DNA of 8,815 bases from JAAZNO01 sp012798275 (GTDB taxonomy: Bacteria; Chloroflexota; Anaerolineae; B4-G1; SLSP01): contig DAOPQD010000116.1 of assembly GCA_035347995.1 (NCBI GenBank), positions 1-8,815 on the forward strand. The letters run 5' to 3'. This document shows positions 1 to 5,330 of the stretch, piece by piece. Made by a program: the position numbers and the translations under genes. Numbering within the stretch: the first letter of the stretch is position 1; the number at the start of each line of letters is the position of its first letter. The notes under the pieces were generated by a model. That model searched no databases, was not told the DNA's origin, and was given only the letters and a program-made list of their open reading frames with translations.

Positions 1-137
1 GGGATCTTTCCGGCACGCTGCCGGTCACCGAATCCGTGGCGCAGCGCACCATTGCCTTGCCCTTCCACAACAACCTCAGCGAGCAGGAGATTGACATCGT
101 CGTCACGGCGTTGGAGCGCAGTCGGCCCGGCGCCTGA
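1..137 (+). CDS. DegT/DnrJ/EryC1/StrS-type sugar aminotransferase, C-terminal fragment
   Basis: Only the last 44 codons are in the window; the frame begins at base 3 and ends at TGA 135-137. The fragment reads D-L-S-G-T-L-P-V-T-E-S-V-A-Q-R-T and continues with IALPFHNNLSEQEIDIVV. This matches the usual end of PLP-dependent sugar aminotransferases of the DegT/DnrJ/EryC1 family: a 'P-x-x-E-x-x-A' turn, then 'LP-(F/M/L)-x-x-x-L-(S/T)-x-x-E' and a last helix. Family members move an amino group from glutamate to a keto-sugar nucleotide in the cytoplasm. The catalytic lysine and PLP-binding residues lie upstream of the window and cannot be checked. The next gene on the same strand encodes a 4,6-dehydratase, which makes the 4-keto sugar such enzymes use, so a PglE-like role is a reasonable inference. 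Family assignment is fairly sure; the exact substrate is unknown. Confidence 0.82.
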   Translation, partial: DLSGTLPVTESVAQRTIALPFHNNLSEQEIDIVVTALERSRPGA

Positions 138-150
138 AGGCTTGCAGCGG

Positions 151-185
151 AGGCCTGAGCGGCCGATAGCTCTGCCTTCTGTTTT
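151..185 (+). terminator. possible intrinsic terminator after the aminotransferase gene
   Basis: AGGC (151-154) can pair with GCCT (174-177), and GAGC (157-160) with GCTC (169-172), leaving an 8-base loop and a small internal mismatch. A T-rich run (TTCTGTTTT, 177-185) follows. It begins 13 bases after the aminotransferase stop, which is where a terminator would sit. The stem is imperfect and the T run is interrupted by C and G, so the call is tentative. Confidence 0.35.
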
Positions 186-281
186 CCCTGCCTGTGCTGT
201 CCAGGGACGGCTCTGAGGTACCCTTGTGGTAACTGTTCAGCCTGGCGCCTTGTAGCCGGGTGGGGATTGACGGACCTTAGA

Positions 282-313
282 ACTCAGAGTTTTCCCCTCT
301 GTGAACTCTGGGT
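282..313. other. imperfect inverted repeat / stem-loop
   Basis: ACTCAGAGTT (282-291) and AACTCTGGGT (304-313) form a 10-bp stem with one G-T pair and a 12-base pyrimidine-rich loop. The stem lies about 100 bases upstream of the promoter-like site at 391-418. No strong T run follows on either strand, so it is not a clear terminator. It could be a protein-binding inverted repeat or part of a degenerate repeat element. Confidence 0.4.
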
Positions 314-340
314 GTTTCCTGCGCCAAATTCCTGGAATCT

Positions 341-371
341 ATCCGCATTCATCCGTGAGCCATTTCTGGAG
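341..371 (+). repeat. degenerate dispersed repeat, copy 1
   Basis: ATCCG occurs at 341 and again at 351, a 10-base period, followed by GCCATTTCTGGAG (359-371). The minus strand at 8809-8780 carries the same arrangement: ATTCG twice at 10-base spacing, then GCCATTTTTGAAG. Over 351-371 versus 8799-8780 I count 16 matching positions of 20 plus one gap. In both places the element lies upstream of a gene on the same strand (dehydratase here, miaB there) and is followed by GAACTGAAGTT. This is a hand alignment of diverged copies. Confidence 0.4.
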
Positions 372-390
372 CGCCTTTGGTGAACTGAAG

Positions 391-418
391 TTTTCTGTAA
401 ATCATTTTGTGGTATACT
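391..418 (+). promoter_or_regulatory. extended -10 promoter for the dehydratase gene
   Basis: TGGTATACT (410-418) fits an extended -10 element (TG-n-TATACT, one base from TATAAT). A weak -35-like TTTTCT lies at 391-396 with a 16-base spacer, in an A/T-rich stretch that stands out from the GC-rich surroundings. Transcription would start near 425, giving a leader of about 45 bases before the ATG at 471. The assignment assumes a housekeeping sigma-70 consensus. Confidence 0.5.
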
Positions 419-459
419 GGAATTGTATTTACTGTAAGTGGCAGCGAATTTATCATAAT

Positions 460-464
460 AGAGG
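460..464 (+). promoter_or_regulatory. ribosome binding site for the dehydratase gene
   Basis: AGAGG lies 6 bases before the ATG at 471. It supports that start over the next in-frame ATG at 546 (residue 26), which would also remove the basic leader before the first membrane helix. Confidence 0.6.
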
Positions 465-470
465 CAATCT

Positions 471-2405
471 ATGGCTCCAAATGTCTCGAGCCCCCGCCCC
501 CAGGGCGAGCCTGAAACGCGGCGTGCCGTCCTCCAATCGAAGGGGATGCAGTGGTTATTGCATTTCCGTAATCGCTACCTTTTATTGTTTGATGTATTTG
601 CCCTGCCGCTGGCGACGTTCCTGGCCTTTGTAGCGCGCCTTGGCGTGGCTGGATTGCAGGCCTCAGAGTCCGTTATTGGGGTGAGTCTGCTCATTTCCCT
701 TTTCCTCAAGCCCCTGGTCTTTTACCTCAACGGGCTTTACGCCCATTATTGGCCCCTTGCCGGCTTCTCGGAGGCCCTTCGAATTCTTGTGGCGACCTTC
801 CTGGCAGAAATCGGGCAGACGGCGCTGGTCGTTATCATCCAAAGGGCTGTCGGCGGGCCAGCGTTGCCCCGCTCCATTCCCTTCCTCGATTTCTTGTTCA
901 CGCTCTTTTCCTTTGCCGGGCCGCGTTTTGGCCTGCGGTGGTTGTATGAGGCCTTGCATCGCCGGCAGTGCGAGCGGCCCCCCTCCGTGCGGCGCGTCCT
1001 CATCGTCGGGGCCGGCGAGGCCGGCTCCAGCGTCGCGCGCGAGATCCAGCAGAATCCCGGCCTGGGCCTGCAACTTGTGGGCTTTGTGGATGATGATCCT
1101 GTCAAACAAACGCTGCACGTCAACGGCGTGCAGGTCGTCGGGCAACTGCGTGACATCTCCAGGATCGTTGAAGCGCAAAAAGTGGATCAGGTGCTCATCG
1201 CGATTCCCAGCGCGCCGCCAGCGGTGATCCGGCAGATCGTGGACCTCTGTCGCGCGGCGCAGGCGGAGCCGCTGATCTTGCCGGGCATGTCCCAGCTGGT
1301 CAGCGGACGGGTGGAGCTGCAGCGCTTCCGCAAAGTCCAGCTGGAGGACTTGCTGGCGCGCCCGCCGGTGCACACGGACACCACCGCCGTGCGCCAGTTG
1401 CTTCAAGGGCGGCGCATTCTGGTCACCGGCGCAGGAGGCTCAATTGGCTCCGAACTGTGCCGGCAGATCGCGCGTTGTGAGCCGGCACAGCTCCTGCTGT
1501 TGGGACATGGCGAGAACAGCATCTTCACCATCACCAACGAGCTGCGGCGCGATTTCCCCGACCTGAATTTGCAGCCGCTCATCGCCGACATCCGTGACGC
1601 GGGCCGCCTGGAAGCCGTCTTTGGGCGCTTTCAGCCCGAAACAGTGTTCCATGCTGCGGCGCACAAACATGTTCCCCTGATGGAAGACAACCCCGAAGAA
1701 GCGGTCACCAACAACGTCCTGGGCACGCGCAACCTGCTGGAACTGGCTGAGCGCCATGCAGTTGACCATTTGGTCATGATCTCCACCGACAAGGCCGTGC
1801 ATCCCAGCAGTGTGATGGGAGCCACCAAGCGCGTGGCGGAGCGATTGGTGCAGGATGCCGCCTGTCGCACCGGAAGGTGTTATGTGGCGGTGCGTTTTGG
1901 CAATGTCTTGGGCAGCCGTGGCAGCGTCGTGCCCCTCTTCCAGGAACAAATCGCCCACGGCGGCCCCGTCACCGTCACCCATCCCGAGGTCAAACGCTAC
2001 TTTATGACTATCCCAGAAGCCGTCCAGCTGGTGCTGCAAGCGGCGGTCTTGGGGCAGGGAGGCGAGATCTACGTGCTGGATATGGGGGAGCCGGTGAAAA
2101 TTGTGGACCTTGCCCGCGACCTCATTCGTCTGGCCGGATTGCGGGAAGGCGAGGACATCGAGATTGTGTTCACCGGCCTGCGTCCTGGCGAGAAACTTTT
2201 CGAGGAGCTATTCCTTGAAGGGGAAGCCTATCATCGTACGGCTCACGAAAAGATCTTCGTCTCGCAGAACGGCGTCTGCGAGTCTGCCCCTGAGCGTATC
2301 GCGCAAGTCGAGCAGCTCATTGCGGCTGCTCATCACGGGGATGCGGCGGAAGTGTGCCAGCTCTTGCATACCCTTGCGCCGCCCGAGAATGCGGCGGCGG
2401 CTTGA
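471..2405 (+). CDS. membrane-anchored nucleoside-diphosphate-sugar 4,6-dehydratase (WbpM/PglF/CapD family)
   Basis: The 644-residue protein has the length and layout of the long WbpM/PglF type. A basic leader (1-35) is followed by about four membrane helices (near 36-58, 66-88, 102-124 and 134-152). A first Rossmann-like domain has V-G-A-G-E-A-G at 179-185. The catalytic short-chain dehydrogenase domain begins at 315 with ILVTGAGGSIGSE (glycine motif 320-326). STDKA is at 438-442. The usual Y-x-x-x-K is M449-x-x-x-K453, the Tyr-to-Met change known in WbpM-like long members. R-F-G-N-V-L-G-S-R-G-S (475-485) and T-G-L-R-P-G-E-K (568-575) complete the family signature. Such enzymes convert UDP-GlcNAc to a UDP-4-keto-6-deoxy sugar at the inner membrane face. 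With the upstream aminotransferase this suggests an amino-dideoxy sugar (QuiNAc4N-like); the exact sugar cannot be read from sequence. ATG 471 has a ribosome site and a promoter upstream. The C-terminus ends in a run of alanines. Confidence 0.95.
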   Translation: MAPNVSSPRPQGEPETRRAVLQSKGMQWLLHFRNRYLLLFDVFALPLATFLAFVARLGVAGLQASESVIGVSLLISLFLKPLVFYLNGLYAHYWPLAGFSEALRILVATFLAEIGQTALVVIIQRAVGGPALPRSIPFLDFLFTLFSFAGPRFGLRWLYEALHRRQCERPPSVRRVLIVGAGEAGSSVAREIQQNPGLGLQLVGFVDDDPVKQTLHVNGVQVVGQLRDISRIVEAQKVDQVLIAIPSAPPAVIRQIVDLCRAAQAEPLILPGMSQLVSGRVELQRFRKVQLEDLLARPPVHTDTTAVRQLLQGRRILVTGAGGSIGSELCRQIARCEPAQLLLLGHGENSIFTITNELRRDFPDLNLQPLIADIRDAGRLEAVFGRFQPETVFHAAAHKHVPLMEDNPEEAVTNNVLGTRNLLELAERHAVDHLVMISTDKAVHPSSVMGATKRVAERLVQDAACRTGRCYVAVRFGNVLGSRGSVVPLFQEQIAHGGPVTVTHPEVKRYFMTIPEAVQLVLQAAVLGQGGEIYVLDMGEPVKIVDLARDLIRLAGLREGEDIEIVFTGLRPGEKLFEELFLEGEAYHRTAHEKIFVSQNGVCESAPERIAQVEQLIAAAHHGDAAEVCQLLHTLAPPENAAAA

Positions 2406-2433
2406 GGTCGGGGTCACGTCGTGACGACCGTTT
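2406..2433 (+). terminator. stem-loop between dehydratase and ligase genes, possible attenuator
   Basis: GTCAC (2413-2417) pairs with GTGAC (2421-2425) around a 3-base loop. GGTC (2406-2409) pairs with GACC (2426-2429), with a GGG bulge at 2410-2412, giving 9 bp in total. It starts directly after the dehydratase stop (TGA 2403-2405). Only GTTTC follows, so full termination is doubtful. It could act as a partial terminator or an RNA-stability element that tunes the downstream genes. Confidence 0.35.
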
Positions 2434-2465
2434 CTGGCCAGGGCCGGATACATTGACGCCCGTGT

Positions 2466-2470
2466 GAGGA
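2466..2470 (+). promoter_or_regulatory. ribosome binding site that sets the ligase start
   Basis: GAGGA at 2466-2470 is 7 bases before ATG 2478. Three start-like codons lie in a row: TTG 2475, ATG 2478 and ATG 2481. The spacing is 4, 7 and 10 bases respectively, so ATG 2478 is preferred. Confidence 0.6.
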
Positions 2471-2477
2471 CCTGTTG

Positions 2478-3878
2478 ATGATGCGCCGAATCTATCCCGC
2501 GTTGGAGTGGGCTGTGCTGTTGTTGGCAGCCCCCTTTTTGCTGTTCCCCACGGTTCGGGCAGAGGGCACCCTGGCGGCGCTTGTGGGACTGGTGCTGTTC
2601 TGGCTGGTGAGCGCCGTGTTGCGGCGTCCCTGGCCCGAAACCCCCTTCAACGGCGCGCTGCTGCTGTTTGCCATCGGCGTCGGCGTGGGGACCCTGGTCA
2701 CCGCCTGGCCAGAGGTGACTCTCCCCAAGGCTACGGGCCTCATATTGGGCCTGGGAGTCTTCCGTGCGATGGCCGCGTTGCGAGGACAGGCGGGCTGGCG
2801 CTGGGGAGCGCTGGTCCTCGGTGGCCTCGGGGGGGGGATCGCGGCGGTCGGCGTGCTGAGCGCCCATTTCTACACCAAAATCCCGATCGTGGCTCCGCTG
2901 GTGGCGCGGCTGCCGGAGCGGCTCCTCACCCTTCCCGAAGGCCCCGAAGGAGGCGTCAGCGCCAATCAGCTGGCCGGCGTGCTCGCCTTCTACCTGCCAT
3001 TGACGTTGGGCTGGCTGTGGAGCGCGATTGCGCGCATGGCGGGACGGGGGCAGGGCGCTGAACCCCGGCGCCCATCGCGCCTGCGAAGTTTGGGGATAGC
3101 CGCCCTGAACCTGGGGATCCTCCTGGTGGCGTTGCTGTCTATCGGCATCACGGCCGGCCTGCTGGTGATTACCCAATCCCGCAGCGGCTGGATCGGGGGG
3201 GCGGGGAGCGTGCTGGCCCTGGGCGCGCTGGCGATGGGGTCGGCTCGCCAACGCTGGCTGCGCTGGCTGGTGGTTGGCGTCGTGGCGCTGACCTTGATTG
3301 GCGGCGGCGTGTTCCTCGCGCGGGTCCCGGCGGAAACGTGGGATCGCCTGTGGGGTGATACCGCAGTCCTCGAGACCGAGGTGACCGGCAGCGTTTCCTT
3401 CTCTGGCCGGGTGGAAATCTGGTCACGCGCGCTTTATGCCATTCAGGATTTCCCCTTCACCGGGTGCGGCCTGGGGACGCTGCGCAAAGTGATCCCCTTG
3501 CTTTATCCCCTCTTCACCGTGTCGCCCGAGAACGACATCGCCCATGCGCACAACATTTTCTTGCAGACTGCCGCCGATGTGGGGCTGCCGGGCCTGATCG
3601 CCTACGTGGCATTGCTGGGGCTTGCTGCCGTCGTGGCCTGGAAATTCGCCCCGCGACGCGGCCTGCCGCTGCTGGCCGCGCTCCTCGCATTGCACCTGTA
3701 CGGCCTCACCGACGCGGTCGCCCTGGGCAGCAAACCGGGGATTGTCTTCTGGGCCGCCCTGGGCCTGCTGGCGGCGTTGGCAGCGTCAACGGATGTGGCG
3801 CAACCTCTCCCCCTTTCCCCATTACCCATTACCCATAACTCCTCCCCCATTTCCCCCTCTTCTGAGGCCCTCCCATGA
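2478..3878 (+). CDS. O-antigen ligase / Wzy_C family membrane protein
   Basis: This very hydrophobic 466-residue protein has roughly 10 or more membrane helices. The Wzy_C (PF04932-type) signature is visible: T-Q-S-R-S-G-W-I-G near residues 232-240, and a large loop with F-S-G-R-V-E-I-W (308-315) and G-C-G-L-G-T (329-334). It ends in H-A-H-N-I-F-L-Q (356-363) then G-L-P-G-L, the His-Asn pattern typical of WaaL/Wzy-like enzymes. Relatives move undecaprenyl-linked glycans onto an acceptor or polymerise repeat units on the outer membrane face; sequence alone does not separate ligase from polymerase. ATG 2478 is chosen for its ribosome-site spacing. The C-terminus is odd: after the last helix (about 422-437) the final ~27 residues are a Pro/Ser/Leu/Ile-rich tail coded by a C-rich repeat tract, probably acquired and not part of the fold. 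The TGA overlaps the next gene's ATG (ATGA). The family is well supported; the substrate is unknown. Confidence 0.9.
   Translation: MMRRIYPALEWAVLLLAAPFLLFPTVRAEGTLAALVGLVLFWLVSAVLRRPWPETPFNGALLLFAIGVGVGTLVTAWPEVTLPKATGLILGLGVFRAMAALRGQAGWRWGALVLGGLGGGIAAVGVLSAHFYTKIPIVAPLVARLPERLLTLPEGPEGGVSANQLAGVLAFYLPLTLGWLWSAIARMAGRGQGAEPRRPSRLRSLGIAALNLGILLVALLSIGITAGLLVITQSRSGWIGGAGSVLALGALAMGSARQRWLRWLVVGVVALTLIGGGVFLARVPAETWDRLWGDTAVLETEVTGSVSFSGRVEIWSRALYAIQDFPFTGCGLGTLRKVIPLLYPLFTVSPENDIAHAHNIFLQTAADVGLPGLIAYVALLGLAAVVAWKFAPRRGLPLLAALLALHLYGLTDAVALGSKPGIVFWAALGLLAALAASTDVAQPLPLSPLPITHNSSPISPSSEALP
3809..3857 (-). repeat. C-rich heptamer repeat; G-quadruplex pattern on the minus strand
   Basis: Three near-identical heptamers lie head to tail: CCCATTA at 3818 and 3825, then CCCATAA at 3832. 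C-runs are at 3809-3813, 3817-3820, 3825-3827, 3832-3834, 3844-3848 and 3853-3857. Read on the minus strand, the four runs at 3834-3809 fit G3-N4-G3-N4-G4-N3-G5, a classic G-quadruplex pattern with short loops, and two further G5 runs lie alongside. The tract codes the atypical tail of the ligase and sits directly before the ribosome site of the next gene. The pattern is visible in the sequence; folding is inferred. Confidence 0.6.
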
Positions 3879-4189
3879 TTGACGTGCCGGGCGTTCTCCT
3901 CAACAGCCTGTGGATTCTGGCCCTGGCGATGCTGTTGGCCCTTCTCAGCTGGAGCTCCTGGCAGGCGCGACGAGAGGGGGTGCGTTTTCGGAACGTGTGG
4001 GCGCGCGCTCACATCCAGCGCCTGTTGGCCGTGAGCCTGGCCCTGTTTTGCGGGAGCCTTGCGGCGCTCAGCGAGCGGGTGTGGGAACGCGGGCTGTGGG
4101 CGCTGTTGGCGGCCGCCTGGCTGGTGCAACTGGCGCTCCCCTGGGTGACGCGCCGCCGCCGTGCCAGGGATGATGTCTCCCATGAATGA
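3875..4189 (+). CDS. small membrane protein of unknown function
   Basis: This 104-residue protein matches no family I recognise. It has a hydrophobic helix at about 8-28, a basic stretch (Q-A-R-R-E-G-V-R-F-R, 30-39), a second helix at about 49-66, a third at about 72-91, and a basic tail (T-R-R-R-R-A-R, 92-98), so three membrane segments are likely. The ATG overlaps the ligase stop (ATGA, 3875-3878), and GAGG at 3864-3867 is 7 bases upstream, a good ribosome site. The gene is therefore probably translationally coupled to the ligase. Its end overlaps the following nucleotidyltransferase start. Open reading through a GC-rich stretch, a ribosome site and tight packing support a real gene. An accessory role to the ligase or nucleotidyltransferase is only guilt by association. 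Confidence 0.7.
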   Translation: MIDVPGVLLNSLWILALAMLLALLSWSSWQARREGVRFRNVWARAHIQRLLAVSLALFCGSLAALSERVWERGLWALLAAAWLVQLALPWVTRRRRARDDVSHE

Positions 4190-5330
4190 GACCGGAAAGA
4201 CTTCCCTCGCCCTGACGCCCTCCGAGGAGGCGCTGGTTGCCTACCTGTGGCGGGACACGGCGCCGGACGCCGCGATGTGGCCGGCGCTGGTAGAAGCGGC
4301 CCGGCCTCACGGCATGTTGGCATCGGTGGCTTTCCTGGCGGCTCAGGAGAAGCGCCTGCCCGCCGACCTGCAGGTGCGGCTGCGGGATGTGCGCTATCAC
4401 GCAGGAATTTTCCACATTCACGCCGAAAAGCAGCTGCGTCAGCTCGGCGCCCTGGCCCAGGAATTGGAGACGCCGTTAATCCTGCTCAAAGGCCCGGTCA
4501 CGGCGCGCGCTTACCCCTTCCCGGAGGCGCGTGCCTTCGGCGACCTGGATTTGTTCGCGTCCTCTGAGGAACGCGCGCGGCGGCTGGAGGCGGCGCTGAT
4601 AGAGCGGGGATACGTCTCGCACGCCGACTCGCGCACCGGGCATTTACCGCCTTTGCAGCCCTCTGAAGGGGGGCTGCGCGTGGAACTCCACTGCAACGCT
4701 GCCGAGATCCTGCCGGCGCTGCGGGCTGACGTCCCTCTGTGGAATCGCGCGCGGCCTGTTCCGGATCTCCCCGGCCTGTTGGCCCTCGCGCCTGTGGATC
4801 ATGCCCTCTACATCACCGTCCACGCGCTGGAAAAACATGGCCTCGACATGGGCTTGCGGGCGGTCTACGATTACGGCTGCTGGGTGCAGCGTTGGGATGA
4901 CGCGACGTGGGCTGACCTGCGCGCGCAGATGACGGCGCAGCGTCTCGAACCGCATGTGACGCTGCTGACCGCGCTCTGGGGATGGGCGCGCGGCGTTCCC
5001 TGGGAGCAATTGCCGCTTGCCGCCAGCTCGCCCCCGCCGCCAGAGATCCTGACCCAGGCGCTGGAGGCGTTGTTCCGCCGGGAGAATGTCCTCCTGCCGA
5101 TGGTATGGCGTGACCTGCCCCAGGGGGGCTTGCCGGGCTGGCTGGCCTATGCGCGCACCATTTTGACTGCCGGCGGGACCCTGCACGCCGGGCAGCTCCC
5201 TCACCGCGTCCTCTATTTGCTCCGCACACACGGCCCCGGCCTGGCCCGGCTGCTTCGCGGCGATTCCCGCACGCGACGGCAGTGGGAGAGGCAGCGCCAG
5301 CTCCAGGCGTGGTTGGGTCGCGGGGATTAG
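4182..5330 (+). CDS. nucleotidyltransferase-fold protein, NTP_transf_5-like
   Basis: The protein has 382 residues from ATG 4182. Counting from there, L-I-L-L-K-G (99-104) is followed by A-R-A-Y-P-F-P-E-A-R-A-F-G-D-L-D-L-F (107-124), with the metal-binding pair D121-x-D123. V-E-L-H lies near 167-170 and could supply the third acidic residue. This 'LLKG...YP.P..R...D.D' pattern is the hallmark of the uncharacterised nucleotidyltransferase family PF14907, recalled from memory, whose members often sit in exopolysaccharide clusters. The C-terminal half has no motif I recognise and ends in a basic, Arg/Gln-rich helix. In-frame starts are GTG 4161, ATG 4170, ATG 4173 and ATG 4182; none has a strong ribosome site. 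ATG 4182 leaves only an 8-bp overlap with the previous gene. It probably transfers a nucleotide or related group to a cell-envelope or small-molecule target, but no substrate can be named. Confidence 0.82.
   Translation: MNETGKTSLALTPSEEALVAYLWRDTAPDAAMWPALVEAARPHGMLASVAFLAAQEKRLPADLQVRLRDVRYHAGIFHIHAEKQLRQLGALAQELETPLILLKGPVTARAYPFPEARAFGDLDLFASSEERARRLEAALIERGYVSHADSRTGHLPPLQPSEGGLRVELHCNAAEILPALRADVPLWNRARPVPDLPGLLALAPVDHALYITVHALEKHGLDMGLRAVYDYGCWVQRWDDATWADLRAQMTAQRLEPHVTLLTALWGWARGVPWEQLPLAASSPPPPEILTQALEALFRRENVLLPMVWRDLPQGGLPGWLAYARTILTAGGTLHAGQLPHRVLYLLRTHGPGLARLLRGDSRTRRQWERQRQLQAWLGRGD

Larger units (their letters stand above)
138..470. other. 333-bp intergenic region between aminotransferase and dehydratase genes
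   Basis: No convincing gene lies here. An open frame from 301 (GTG) to 633 runs into the dehydratase gene in another frame and has no family-like sequence. The region is visibly richer in A/T than the genes, especially from 385 to 465. It holds a possible terminator hairpin just after the aminotransferase, a weak 6-bp hairpin (185-190 with 202-207), a 10-bp stem-loop at 282-313, a degenerate repeat at 341-371, an 11-mer shared with the far end of the window at 382-392, and a promoter-like site ending at 418. These are listed separately. Confidence 0.7.

Noticed and set aside
185..207. TCCCTG / CAGGGA inverted repeat as a terminator
   Set aside because: The stem is 6 bp with an 11-base loop and no T run follows, so it is within what chance gives in GC-rich sequence.
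451..459. TATCATAAT as a second -10 box for the dehydratase gene
   Set aside because: No -35-like hexamer at the right distance, and a start from it would leave almost no leader for the ribosome site. The TATACT site at 413-418 is better.
301..633. 110-codon plus-strand frame starting in the first intergenic region
   Set aside because: Cys/Trp/Arg-rich translation without family resemblance, no ribosome site, and half of it lies inside the dehydratase gene in another frame.
2208..3251. Long minus-strand open frame (347 codons) opposite the dehydratase end and ligase start
   Set aside because: Its translation is low-complexity and rich in Gln, His, Arg and Pro, with no family motifs. It lies opposite two well-supported genes, so it is an antisense shadow of GC-rich codons.
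3809..3857. CRISPR-like or satellite array at the heptamer repeats
   Set aside because: Only three 7-base units with no spacers; far too short for a CRISPR array. Kept as a simple repeat with a quadruplex pattern.
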